The translations under genes and the position numbers were made by a program. Positions 11,204 through 22,381 of a stretch of 64,000 nucleotides of DNA are shown here, piece by piece (position 1 is the first letter of the stretch; each line of letters starts with the position of its first letter). The DNA comes from Periconia sp. R9002 (taxonomy: Eukaryota; Ascomycota; Dothideomycetes; Pleosporales; Periconiaceae), in the NCBI GenBank assembly GCA_023627715.1, contig JAMAHW010000063.1, forward strand, positions 1 to 64,000, in the 5' to 3' direction. The notes under the pieces were generated by a model. That model worked only from the letters and a program-made list of their open reading frames with translations. It was not told the DNA's origin and searched no databases.

Positions 11204-14200
11204 ATGCCATCTCCCTCTTTCCCGGAGGCCCGACGACCCTCATCTCGCGACTCGGACGCCACCCTCGTTGCCGCCTCTGTAAATTCCGACATGACTCTCA
11301 CAGAAGACTACCGAGACACTCTCCCGTCGGGCCCTAGTAGCACCAAGGGTTCCTCACGCGGACCCCATTCCACCAGGCGAGGCCAGCAGCAGACGGTAAG
11401 TGCTCATTTTGCCGCTAGTAACGCCGAGTGCCGCCCATGTGCGCTTTTCTCACATTCCACTCCTTCTCCAACTCTTCTCTACATCTGGTAGACCCCTTCG
11501 CCATCGCTGACCCTCGCTATGCAGCCGCAACAGCAGCTCAGCCAGATTGAAAAGTCGGGTACGTTTCCACTGCGCAACCTCATGGCCAGCCCGCTCTCCC
11601 TCTCTGCTGCGAATGCTCAAAGCTGACCTTCTCAGTCACCCATCTTCTCGTCGCGACCAAGCAGCTTCTGGAGACCCTGACGCTATGGTCTCGTGGGACC
11701 GCCACCGAAAGCGAAGTATCCGACGTCTACGTGCGCCTGGGCTATGAGTTCAACATCGCTTCGCGTGCTTTCAACGCCATCGGCGTGGACACACAAGATT
11801 TGGGAAATGTTCCTGAGCTATTGCGGGGCATTTTAGAAGAGACTCTCAGTCAGGAGGCTACTCAGGCCAGCCTGGACAATTTTCTGCCACGTATTCGAGA
11901 CATTATCATCAACCTTCTCCATGGCTTGAAAAAGAAGCAGCAGCGCTTGCGACAGCGCACCGGACGCGATGGTTCCATAAATGGAGGCAGTCCCAGGCAG
12001 GGGAGCATAGACAGCACCGGCGAAATGGAGCAGCCACAGCACGCGAGGGCTGCAAGCACACGACTTCCAGTCCGAGGAGAAGGAGGCGAATACATGACAG
12101 ATGGCCCCGATCTACCACCGCGCTCCTCGTCCGTGCCAGGTCGAGCTTCGCCGACCAAGTACGATTCTCTCCCGCAAAATCCCCGTGCGAACCGCAACAC
12201 AAATACCAGTCAACTATCTTCAGACTCGTCTCTATCCAGCAATACTATGCAACAGATGTCCGTCATCACGCCGTATCCAGCGGATGATCCGATGCCAAAA
12301 TCCCCAGAACCGAAACAGCCCAACTACCCCATAGACTTCCCGCCCCCGCCGCCTCCCCCGAAACAACAGGATGCTCTGGCGGCTCTGCAGCGAGGAGGTG
12401 AACTGGAGAGGAGGGCTTCCCGCCGTTTTTCTGCCTATCAAATACAGAAGCATTTGGGAACAAACGGTATCCCGCTTCCGCCCGTGCAAAACTCGCCCAT
12501 ACCAAACCGAGGGAGAGACGTTCGCGAGTCCATGAATGCTGTGCGGGTCAGGGGTTCCATTCATAATCGAAATCGGTCGAGACCAGCTCTGGATACGGGG
12601 GTCGGAAAGACCGAGGATATACCCAGGCGTATATCCGAAGAAAGCAGCCAGAGCACAGCTCCAAACATCAAACCTCCTCCTGAACCAGCCCCAGATGACA
12701 GTCCAGTTGCCAAGACGCCAGATGACAAGCTCGCCGCGCCTAGATATCCCGACGGTGACCAGCCTGTGCTTGGTGCAACAATCAACGGGCCACTGAGTGA
12801 ACCTTCTGGACTACCAGCGGATTCCCCGATTAAGGAGCCTCGAAAACCAACAGGTATCCCATCGAGGGTTCTTTCGCGCAGAGTGAAGACACCATCACCA
12901 CAGCCAGAGCAGTTCATACCAGACCAATCACCTCAAGCCGGCAAGGAACTTTCTCTGTTTTTGCAATATAAGAGCAAGATCAAGAAGTATGTGTTTTCGG
13001 ACGGAGCAGACCTCTCCATCGGACGTCTGCAGCTTGCATTCATTGAAAAGTTTGCCTGGGACACCCACCGTAATGGCGAGCTTCCCGAGATCCACATTCA
13101 AGATTCCGTATCAGGTGTTCGGTATGAGTTAGAGGATATCAACGACATCAAGGATCGATCAGTTCTCGTATTGAATGTTGAACAACTCGACGAAGTCAAG
13201 CACCACATTGATGACAAATTTGGAGGACTCAGCCGTCTCATGGAGAGCATTAAAACTACCGTGGAAGATCAACAGAACGCTATCCAGCGTGTCGCCGAGC
13301 GGCAGCAACAAGCTGCCAAAGAAATTGCTGGCATTGCTGCTGCGCCCACGCTATCTTCTGCTCGTGTCTCGACGATTCTAACACCTCGCTCACCGGCGCC
13401 CACCGGAAACGCTACGGATATGAATCTATCCTCCGCTGCCCAGCTTAGTGAAGTTCAATCCCTCCGCCGCGATTTAGCTGTTGTTCGCCAAACCTACTCG
13501 TCGTTCGTGGGAGATATTGAAGCCAGCATGTCCGCCATTCGTACAAAAGCTGCAGCCGTCAAGACTCAAGCTGTTAAGACGGCGCTGCCTACCCTTGAAG
13601 GGGATACTGGTCGCGCTTATGTAAATGCCGGCAAGAAGACCCTCCAAGACGACTCGGAAAATATTGTGAATCGGGTCGATGATTTGCAAGATCTTGTCGA
13701 AGACTTGAGGAAGGATGTGGTAGCTCGTGGCGTCCGGCCTTTGCCGCGCCAGCTCGAAACGACTGCCAAAGATCTTTCAATCGCAACAGCCGAACTCAAG
13801 AAACTCCAAGAGTTCTTGGCCAAGGAAAAACCCCTGTGGACGAAAATTTGGGAACAAGAGTTGCAAATGGTTTGTGAGGAGAGGGATCTGCTCACCATGC
13901 AGGAAGAGCTGGCTGCCGATCTACAAGACGATCTAGAAAAGGCTGCTGAGACACTTGAGCTCGTGGAGCAGGCGACCAAGCAACAAAACCTTCAGACAGA
14001 GAAGGAGCAAACCACAGGCATGCGCTCAGCTTCCGGGCGCAACATGCTCCATGCAGTCGCCTACGATAAGGCCGTTGATCCCCGCCAGGCTCGTGATGGC
14101 GTTCTGGGAGAAGTCAAGGCGTTGCAGCCCAACCACGAGAGTCGACTAGAGGCAATTGAGCGCGCAGAAAAGGCTCGTCAGCGTGAGCTCGAAAACAGGC

Positions 14201-14505
14201 GTGAAGGTGAATTTAAAAAGGAACTCGGCACATTTGTAGAGGAAGGAAGACTCAAGAAGACTGGTGGTGTTGAAGAAGCCGAACGTTTGCGTAAAGCCAA
14301 GGATGAGCGTGCTCGCAAGGAGAATCACGATAGAATGGCCGCTCGTGCCAGAGCGAAAGCTGAGAAGGAAGCCGCTGCCGCTGCAGGAGTTGCCACTGAC
14401 GCTACGCCCGAGGAGAACAAGGAGGGAGCTCCAGCGGAAGAGACAGTCGAGGAAGCAAAGGAAGAGCAGACTGATACACCCGAAGGTGCTACTAGTCCTG
14501 CATAA
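11204..14505 (+). CDS. BUD6: Bud6/Aip3 actin-interacting polarity factor
   Basis: Three exons: 11204-11395, 11492-11558 and 11636-14505, giving 1042 residues. Bud6/Aip3 binds actin monomers and formins (polarisome) and directs actin cable nucleation at growth tips. The N-terminal conserved domain straddles the short exon 2: SQIEKS then VTHLLVATKQLLETL and DVYVRLGYEFNIASRAFNAI (about residues 78-140). A proline-rich disordered middle follows. The AIP3 core starts near residue 520 (LSLFLQYKSKIKKYVFSDG) and is a long coiled coil to about residue 1000, ending in an Ala/Glu-rich tail. Phases are 0 and 1, and the splice sites are GTAAGT/TAG and GTACGT/CAG. Length matches other filamentous fungi. 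Confidence 0.92.
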
Positions 14506-14687
14506 TCCTGAGCTTTACATCTTGTCTGTCTACTGCGTGCTGGTGCTAATGGCTTGTAGATGTGCTTCACCGCTACACTGTACGGCCCTGGGTGAAAACA
14601 GGATTGCAACCTACACTTCCATTCCCTCCTTCGTCACCCGATCTGGCCAGCGGTATTGCTACAGGAGCAGATGCACCTACCATACGT

Positions 14688-15041
14688 ATGGTAGATATCA
14701 GACCCAGGGCTGACCCACCCGATACCAATCACTTGCGGCCCGATTCAGCACCAGTGGAGGGCACAAATTCTCCTAAAGTGGCAGCAGAACAATCATTACC
14801 ATCGTCAAAACCGAAATCTATAATACATCCATCGCCGAAACCTTCACTCGTCTGTTCTGGCAACTTGAATGCAAGCCCCAAGACACCTTTGGTGGGAGGA
14901 CGCGCCAGAGGCAAGACAATACCATTACCAACGTCTAGTCCTAAAACCCCAGAGAGCATGAGCGACAGCGTGCTCAGTTTTACACCAAGCAGGAACTCCA
15001 AGCACATTACGAATTGGTTCGCTGGTTTTTTGGGCCGTTGA
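14688..15041 (+). CDS. Hypothetical small protein or orphan exon downstream of BUD6
   Basis: Not recognised. A frame open from 14562 to 15041 follows BUD6 by under 100 bp in a different phase. Its first in-frame ATG is at 14688, giving 117 residues. The protein is Pro/Ser/Lys-rich and basic, and ends in a more ordered stretch (SRNSKHITNWFAGFLGR). Just before 14562 the sequence GCTAATGGCTTGTAG looks like a branch site plus acceptor. So it could instead be an exon spliced from BUD6 (a possible donor is GTGCTA at 14486) or from an unseen upstream exon. It could also be fortuitous. Function unknown. Confidence 0.3.
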   Translation: MVDIRPRADPPDTNHLRPDSAPVEGTNSPKVAAEQSLPSSKPKSIIHPSPKPSLVCSGNLNASPKTPLVGGRARGKTIPLPTSSPKTPESMSDSVLSFTPSRNSKHITNWFAGFLGR

Positions 15042-15844
15042 TCAACGAAGAACTGTGCCATCAAGAGCGCAACCTGTGGCGAAGTATCTTTACTTCACTA
15101 TGTTACTAGCCTATTGTATGTTGCAGATCCTGGGGGTTTTCTATTTCCATTCATTCTCATTCACCCGTCGGTTCCTGATCTCGTTTCTCACATCTCCTAA
15201 TGTAATATTGTTGGTAAGGGGCGTCGAGTTGGCCCCTGTTTGCGGTTTCAAGCAGAGATTTTGTTTGGGTTGCTTTGTTGCCATGGCAAGCGGGCATGTC
15301 TTTTTTGAGCGTTTTCGCATGGCGTTGTTTTCAGTAGCGTATACCTTTTTCTGCGCTTTTTGGTATGGGATTCAAATTGTATGGTGCCACTCTACCGACG
15401 GGAGTGGTCTATGGATAACGAAGCCGAGTGGTGTATTATAACACGGTGTGGTGCTTTGTGTTACGGAATGGGGTTGGTCTCGGGGACGGATGGCATTCGT
15501 GGTGGTTGCCATTGGTTGCCAGGCTTTGTAAAGTTGATATGTAATGCCGGTACCACCTATATGATCAAAGCGAGGGCGAACCATGTACAGACGAACATAT
15601 AATAAAGACAGTTGTTACAACTACTCGAGGAACCGCTCCTGAATGTCTGAAATATTGGACAGTGCCGGATCCCATCCATCACTGTGCACCTACTGAAGAT
15701 GCATTTGGCCATGATTGAACGCCGATCATTATGGGTTGAAATCCATTGAACGCCATCGCTGATGCAAATGTGCACCCCAAAGCACTCCGAGACGCCACTC
15801 TGCTCCGAACCAGACAAAAGAATAACTTCCGTGACTGACACCCC
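15042..15844. other. Intergenic region between BUD6 flank and LST8
   Basis: About 800 bp, T-rich on the plus strand in its first half. No conserved frame, RNA or repeat seen. Confidence 0.4.
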
Positions 15845-17036
15845 TTAATTCCCAACGGCCGTGTCATTCAACGCCACACAAACCGCGCCCCGATGATGGC
15901 CGTTGTACTGCCTGATGATGCTCTGGCTATTTAGCTCCCACAATCGGGCATAATGATCCGAGCACGCAGTAACCAAGTACGCCGAGTCGGCGCTGAAGGC
16001 GCAATCCCACACCCAGCGCTGGTGCCCGTTGAGTGTCGTCTCGAGCGGGAAAGCGTTAGGGTCCCGCTCCTTGGGCTCGATCAGGTTCTCGGTGGCGGCG
16101 ACATTGTGCGGGACCGACGTGTCGAGCGACCAGATGCGCGCCGTGTGGTCGGCCGAGCACGTCGCAAGATGCCGTACGTCCGGGGATAGGAGAACGCGCG
16201 TGATGTAGGTGTTGTGAGCTACGAATTTGCAGACGGGCACGAGCGAGGTTACTTCCATGCGTTGGATTAGACGCCATACGTAGACATTGCCCTGCGTCAG
16301 TTTGTCAGTTCCGAGAAGACGAAATAGAAGACGTAAGAGTTGACGGAGGGCGAAATGAACTGTGCACATATAGCAGCAACATACCGAATTATTTCCAGCG
16401 CATAGCATACTTCCATCACTCGCGACCGTGACGCTGGCCACGCTGACCTCCTGCTCAGGAATCAATTGATGTGTGCACTTGTTCTCGCCGAGGTCCCAAA
16501 TCCGCACGTTGCCCCCTCGGTCACAACTAATGAGCTCCCCTTGATTCGGGTGAATGACCACATCGTTGACCGGGACCCCATGTGAATAATTCCGTTGTAT
16601 GCTTCCGCTGCGCGTATCCCAGATCTTGACAGTACCGTCCTCAGACGAGGTCACCATCCATTTGCCCTCGCAGTGGAACGCAACGCCGGTAATGTTAGAC
16701 GTGTGGCCTTCGAAGGTGAGCACTGGGTTTGGGTTCGTGGATTTTATCTCATAGAGCTTGACCGTGTGGTGACCGGCGGCGGCGAGGAAGCGTTTATCGG
16801 GGGAGATGCAAAGGCGATTGACCTGCGAATCGGGGTGGGGGATGGTGCGGCTGCAGATACCGGAGAGGGCTTCCCAGAAGCTGTGCGCGGGGAGAATTAG
16901 CAGGAATCATGGCACATTGGAAAGGGCAGCGTACCGAATGGTGTGGTCGTAACCGGCTTTTGGGCTTGTCAGCGTGATGCGATGATTGTGGGGGAGGGGT
17001 TTGGTTCTCTTTACCGGTACATAGAATGACGGACAT
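15845..17036 (-). CDS. LST8: TOR complex WD40 subunit Lst8
   Basis: Four exons: 17036-17015 (22 nt), 16956-16935 (22 nt), 16880-16385 and 16291-15845, coding 328 residues. Lst8/Wat1 is the seven-bladed WD40 propeller that binds the TOR kinase domain in TORC1 and TORC2. The two tiny exons splice to MSVILCTAGYDHTIRFWEA, an almost invariant N-terminus for the family. Downstream repeats end in typical WD-type motifs (VKIWDT, VRIWDL, ARIWSL, ARLWEL), and the segment GHQRWVWDCAFSADS is characteristic. The last intron is 93 nt, a multiple of three without a stop, so intron retention would insert 31 residues. Splice sites are GT-AG throughout. Confidence 0.95.
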
Positions 17037-17961
17037 GGCGAAAAACTATCACAATGCAAGCAAGCAATGGAAGCTCGGAGGAGGAGTGGTAACCTATGCA
17101 AATATCATGTGAGTAAGAGTTCTTCACGCTGACGGAGTGCGCAGAACGGAGGTTAAGTAGCTGAGAGAAGGTCTTCAACATTGAGAAAGGTAGTTGCTGC
17201 TTGGCGGCTCTGAAGCTCTCATTAATTGACGCACTCCCATTGGCTAATTGATGCGCATCCACGTTTGTGACAACACCAGCGGTCACTCGATGCGGGCATG
17301 GCTACATATTATTTTGTCACTGCATACATGTGCTCCGTTCTTTTTCAAATCACACGTGCTGCATTCGCATGTCCATGTGCATTGGTGCTGGGTAGGTACT
17401 CTCTTCGCGGTGAGCTTATTGGGGGAAAGCCAGCCTTTGGGACAAGCTTTCTGGAGCCCCACCGTCCCGCTAGTCTGGGTCCATCTGTGCATGACCAATT
17501 TACAGAAACTAACGACCAACTGAACTACCTCTGTTGGTGTCTGTGATCGAGACACCATCCGCTATGTAGCTTCAGTACGCGTGGGTCCTCTATGGACGGG
17601 CCCCCTTGTGCTCAATTATGAGCTGCACAATGGTGGGTTTCTTATCATACGGGAATAAGAGAAGAACCCGTGAATATCCATCTACCGCATGGTCCCACGT
17701 CTGATCAAGCAACGATGGCGTCACGAAGGGTAGCGTCACTATTGCCTCGTCTCTGGGTCTCCGAGGATCCCGAGTCCATGGAAATCCATAAAAGCACGCC
17801 AAGTTTTCTCATCGGCTTCCATCGCTTTCAATCATTACAACTGACCACTATCCAAAGTTCAATAGATCCTTTTGTCTGATTCTTTCCAGCTTTTGAAGTG
17901 TTCAATCGACGTTGCTCTTATCACCACTTCCACCCATTCGCATCGCATGATATAAATCACA
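17037..17961. other. Divergent promoter region LST8 / FMN oxidase
   Basis: 925 bp between divergent genes. It carries a CCGAGG hexamer at 17761-17766 and a TATA-like CATAAAAG at about 17786. Other open frames here look random. Confidence 0.4.
17761..17766 (-). promoter_or_regulatory. CCTCGG hexamer (possible fatty-acid response element)
   Basis: CCTCGG, read here as CCGAGG on the plus strand, is the core bound by the FarA/FarB Zn2Cys6 activators of beta-oxidation genes in Aspergillus. It lies about 196 bp upstream of the FMN oxidase start. A single hexamer is weak evidence, and the same motif also occurs by chance elsewhere in the window. Confidence 0.3.
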
Positions 17962-19298
17962 ATGGATCCTAACAACCCCAACCGCAGTCAACGCAAGACC
18001 CCTCAATTTGCCCTTTACCAACGCGAGAACTTCTGGAAGACAAACACAGGCGAAGTGCCCCTCTTCAACACCTCCCCGGCCGCCCTTGAGGATCTCGCCA
18101 AAACCAAGCTCACAGAGAATGGGTGGCTGTATGCTTCATCCAATGCGGGACAGTCGTATACGCACACGGCGAATCGGCAAGCCTTCTACAGACACAGGAT
18201 CATTCCTCGCATGATGGTGGACACGAATCAGCGAGACACGGCCACCGAGATTTTCGGCCACAAGGTCGCAGCCCCCATAGGATTTGCGCCCATCGGCATC
18301 AACAAGATATACCATGACCAAGGGGAGCTCCCCGTGGCCAAAGTAGCCGGCGAGTTGCGACTACCCTATTGCCTTTCCACCGCTGGGTCGCAACCGATCG
18401 AAGACGTGGGGAAGGCCAATGACGAATTGGCCGGTGAGGGGGGAGGCGTCCGGTTTTTCCAACTCTACATGCCTCACGATGACGAACTCACGCGCAGTCT
18501 CTTGACACGCGCCGTGAAGAGTGGGTTCTCGGCCTGTATACTGACGGTTGACACATGGCAACTAGGCTGGCGACACAAAGATGTCAGCACGTCAAACTAT
18601 GCCTTTTACCACGGCAAAGGCGCAGATCTGGGGCTTTCGGACCCCGTGTTTCAACGAAGACTGAAAGAGCACAACATCGATCCGGTCACACAACCCAACG
18701 AAGCAGGCGCACTTTGGATTGACAACGTGTGGCATGGGCGGGCGCACACATGGGAAAAGGTCAAGTGGGTGATGGGGTTGTGGAAAGAAATCAGCAGCGG
18801 GAAGCCTTTCTGTATAAAGGGCATACAGAGTGTAGACGATGCTAAACGAGCTGTGAAGGAACTTGGTGTTGATGGTATAGTGTGCTCAAACCACGCAGGC
18901 CGTCAAGTAGATGGAGCGATTGCGAGTCTAGACGCATTGGAGAAGATAGTCGAAGGTAAGGTGTCTCAGGCAAGAATTGATACGACTTAGAAAACTAACA
19001 GTCCGCAGCGGTCGGTCAGGAGACAACCATCATGTTCGATTCCGGCGTCCGCGGCTCCTCGGATGTTTTCAAAGCCCTCGCCCTCGGAGCCAAGTTCGTA
19101 TTCGTGGGTAGGCTTTGGGTCTGGGGTCTGTCCATCATGGGTGAAGCTGGTGTACGGCACGTCATGAAGTCCCTGCTTGCAGACTTCGACATATTGTTGA
19201 ATGTGGCGGGATACAAAAATATTGCAGAGATTGATCGGAACGCATTGGAAAGTCTACCCAAGGATTACCCTTTGCTGCCCGTCACGTCGAAGCTATGA
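17962..19298 (+). CDS. Peroxisomal FMN-dependent 2-hydroxyacid oxidase (lactate/glycolate oxidase family)
   Basis: Two exons, 17962-18955 and 19009-19298, coding 427 residues. It belongs to the FMN-dependent alpha-hydroxy-acid dehydrogenase/oxidase family, which oxidises L-2-hydroxy acids to 2-oxo acids, in oxidases with release of H2O2. Visible family elements are the N-terminal NRQAFYRHRIIPRMM block, APIGFAPIG, RFFQLYMP, LTVDT, the lysine strand FCIKGI, and the catalytic His/Arg motif CSNHAGRQVDGAI followed by FDSGVRGSSDVFKALALGA. SNHAGRQVDG resembles lactate 2-monooxygenase-like fungal members rather than cytochrome b2; there is no heme domain. The protein ends in SKL, a textbook PTS1, so peroxisomal location is inferred. 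It is convergent with the acyl-CoA oxidase 459 bp away. Exact substrate unknown. Confidence 0.88.
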
Positions 19299-19757
19299 GC
19301 ATATGGGAGCTTGACATTTAACACTCGCCTAAAGTAGTGACTTGATTCATCGTTTGAGCCAGAAATATAGCGTTTACAGATTGCGTTTCACTGTAGCTGG
19401 AATACTACTCTGTGCTTACAGTCAGTAAAAAGAGAGGTTTGGTGGCAGTCATGATACGTGGATTGTGGGTATGGCCACGGCATTGCAGTGCTCTTTTGTC
19501 ACCGTGACACCCAATACATTTGTCTCGCAAATTTCAAAAACAGTATAAGTTTTGCCATGGTGTGGCGTTGTGCTTGCGTGAAGAACGTTTAAATAGGCAG
19601 TGCCGTGCATGTTACAATTTGATGTGCCAATTAACTCCAATGGCAAGAAATACAGAAGATGTACAATACTTTTAGCCAGTCACGTATTCATCCTCAGCAC
19701 CCGTTTGAATTGAGGGCGTCAGTCTACCACGCATGCGCATTTCCGTTCTCAACTTCC
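19299..19757. other. Convergent 3' region between the two oxidase genes
   Basis: 459 bp shared as 3' flank. No gene or structured element noticed. Confidence 0.4.
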
Positions 19758-22209
19758 TTACAACTTACTCTTCGCCAATCCCCCAACCTTCTTGAATATG
19801 ACATCACTCTCGGGATATGGATCGACTGTGACATCATTCAAAGGATTCAACTCGCTCGCGCGGTAAAACATATCCTCATAGACCTTGCCATCGTAGCGAC
19901 CTAGACTCGAATCGAGCACCCAATCTTCGAAGCCCCAGCTGTCGACTAGACGGAGAGCGTGCGGCCGAATCTCCTTGAGTAGCGCCATCACAGTATTTGT
20001 GCGGGCTAGCATGATTTGATGTTTGGAGCAAGCACCACTGGCGTAGAACTCAGAGCCTTCCTGCTCGAGGGTGTGAAGTGCATGCAGACGGAACAATGAC
20101 CAGAGCACGCCAACCGTTTCTTCGTCGAGTTGGTTGGTGTTTTCCGGGTTTTTGAGCGCAGAGTAAAAGTTCTTCATCACGAGGTATTGGCTGTGGGCTT
20201 TGGAGAGACGATAGAAATCGACCAGGAGATCATTCCTGTAATGGTCAGCTACCTTGTGAATTATAGAAAAATAGAGGTACGTACCAGGGCTTCTTCTGTT
20301 CGTCGCGGTGCTTGAGCGCTTCGAAAGTGAGGAACGAGGCGCGCCAGGCGAACGCGGCAACAATGTCTTCGTCGGAACCAAGAATGTCAAAGGCGCAACC
20401 AATATTGATGCGGGCTCTGAAGTTGGACAAGATACTAGTTGTGTCGTTGGATGGTGGCGTGCCAGCCATTACACTGCGCGCAGATTTGAGAAGCTGACAT
20501 GGTCAGAATTAAAAAAAGAAGAGCTAGAATGATACGTTGAACATACATAGCGTGCCACCTGCTGCGTGAGCATGTAATTGTCACCTTCCCAAGTCGTGGT
20601 TGGTAGATAGTCGGCATACCATGACCCAATACCGCTTTAAAGAGTCAATGCTGGCTACACGAATGGTGTGTACTGTTACGTACCTGAAGCTAGAGTAACC
20701 ATGCCCACCACATGCCCGGCGGCACACCTCGAGACCTTCAGCGGCAATAGTACTGGATAGTGCCTTCAAACCACACGAAGTAGCATGCAAATCTGCGAGG
20801 GTATCACTGCCTGACTGTGTCTCTTCCGGCCCAGCACCTCTCTTGCTTGAGTCCTTGTTCGCATTCCCCTGGCTCATTCGCTTCTGATTGTCTTCGTATT
20901 GCTTTTGCATACCCTTGCCAGTGAAATGCAGAGCAAATGTGGCGGCAAGAAGAGGAAGTAGTCGAATCTGTACCATGGTATAGTTGAGTACTTGATTCTC
21001 ACTCTTTTCCCACTCTGGAGCATCTATAGCTACAACAGCGTCCCGGTCCTGGAACTGACGGCGGATAGCTGTGTAACGTGTGGCAATAGTTACACCGCGA
21101 GCAAGCACAGAACCAGCCTGCATAACGATTGTTGACCGAATGTAAGTAAGGGTGCCATATATAAGTGATGGACTGCCTTGACGAACGTATCTGTTCGTTT
21201 TGGGGTCAACTTGGGAGAAGCGTGCAAGCATGCTAATGTATGGGATCTTGACCTGGTTGAACAGCAAGAAGCCATTGTCCATCGTATTGTATCCGAATCT
21301 AAATGAAGTCAGCAGACGTTTTATGTTGCACAAAAGACTACGCAAGAAAAGCTTTCCGAAAGTACATACTTGGGTCCGATATCTCCAACATGAATATTTG
21401 GTAATGGCTCGTGAGTCTTCAGGTCCCGAATTTGTATGACAAAAGGATGTGGTCCATATGACTTTCCGTTAATGATGAGCTGTGCCATCACGCAGGCATG
21501 ATTTGCCGTACGTCCCAAGGATCCAATCCACCATTTGCTAGCAGTCAAATGCGGTGAATGAAGAGTGAAGGTTTTGTCTTCAGGATTCCAAGTAGCGGTT
21601 GTCTCGAGACCACGGACATTGGATCCGTGACCTAGTTCTGTCTGGGCATAACAACCGATGATCTTGTAGTTATCTGCAGGCTCACCGAATAGTTTGTGCT
21701 GCTCTGGAGTCCCTTGCTCGCGAACAGTTACCTGTATTTGTTAGGTACAGTTGTGCTCGAATATAAAGATATCAGTCTCCATGGAGGTAGACAAATTAAC
21801 AACCGTCGAACTCATCGACATCCCTGTATATATGGCAACAACTCACTTTGAACATGCCCTCATGGAGGGCATACGGCCCAGGCTCTCCAACGAGCTCCAT
21901 GGCGGTCCGAACCTCATCTGTAGCCCAGTTGTGCTTCTTCCTAAGCAACTGCAGCTTCTTCTCCCTGGCTAGGGCTCTCTCAAATCGATCAGTCCTACCA
22001 GAAAAATAATTCTGGGACTTGTCAAACACTTTCTCCGATTTGAGAATAGCCAAGATCCTCTGTCTCCGCTCGATTGTTTCTTTGGTCAGCAACAGCTCTT
22101 GGAGCTTCTCAACGGGTATGTTGCTCTTGGCACGCTCAGCAGCGAGCAGCTCCGAGCCCTGAGGCCCTGAAGGCTTCAATTGTTTCACCCAATCTGGAAC
22201 GGGTGCCAT
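19758..22209 (-). CDS. POX1: Peroxisomal acyl-CoA oxidase
   Basis: Six exons: 22209-21847, 21731-21370, 21298-20684, 20634-20547, 20493-20285 and 20235-19758. All are GT-AG and in phase, giving 704 residues, the normal length. The enzyme catalyses the first step of peroxisomal beta-oxidation (acyl-CoA to trans-2-enoyl-CoA, FAD to O2, forming H2O2). Family marks are CYAQTELGHGSNVRGLETTA, FGYNTMDNGF, the CGGHGYSSFS segment, and TTTWEGDNYMLTQQVARY carrying the catalytic Glu. The C-terminus is AKSKL, a PTS1 signal. Two CCTCGG hexamers lie 118 and 167 bp upstream. It converges with another SKL-tagged oxidase. Chain-length preference cannot be told from sequence. Confidence 0.96.
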
Positions 22210-22326
22210 TATGAGATGCTATGATTTAACAATTGATGGGAACTGATGGGAGGGAGAGAAGATGAGAGGAAGAGCGTGAAGGACGTGGAAAGAAGACATC
22301 ACAGTCTAGACGTTTGATGATGAGAG

Positions 22327-22332
22327 CCTCGG
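22327..22332 (+). promoter_or_regulatory. CCTCGG hexamer upstream of POX1
   Basis: CCTCGG lies about 118 bp upstream of the acyl-CoA oxidase start. It matches the core FarA/FarB recognition hexamer known from Aspergillus beta-oxidation genes. The presence of a second copy at 22376 and the biochemical role of the gene make it plausible. Confidence 0.42.
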
Positions 22333-22375
22333 CTCAACGTATGAGGCTAGAGTATGGGACGGACGCTAATCATGT

Positions 22376-22381
22376 CCGAGG
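22376..22381 (-). promoter_or_regulatory. Second CCTCGG hexamer upstream of POX1
   Basis: Inverted copy (CCGAGG on the plus strand) about 167 bp upstream of the acyl-CoA oxidase start, 44 bp beyond the first. Confidence 0.42.

Noticed and set aside
15055..15441. 128-codon plus-strand frame between BUD6 and LST8
   Set aside because: Starts without an ATG context, Phe/Cys-rich because the DNA is T-rich, and has no family resemblance.
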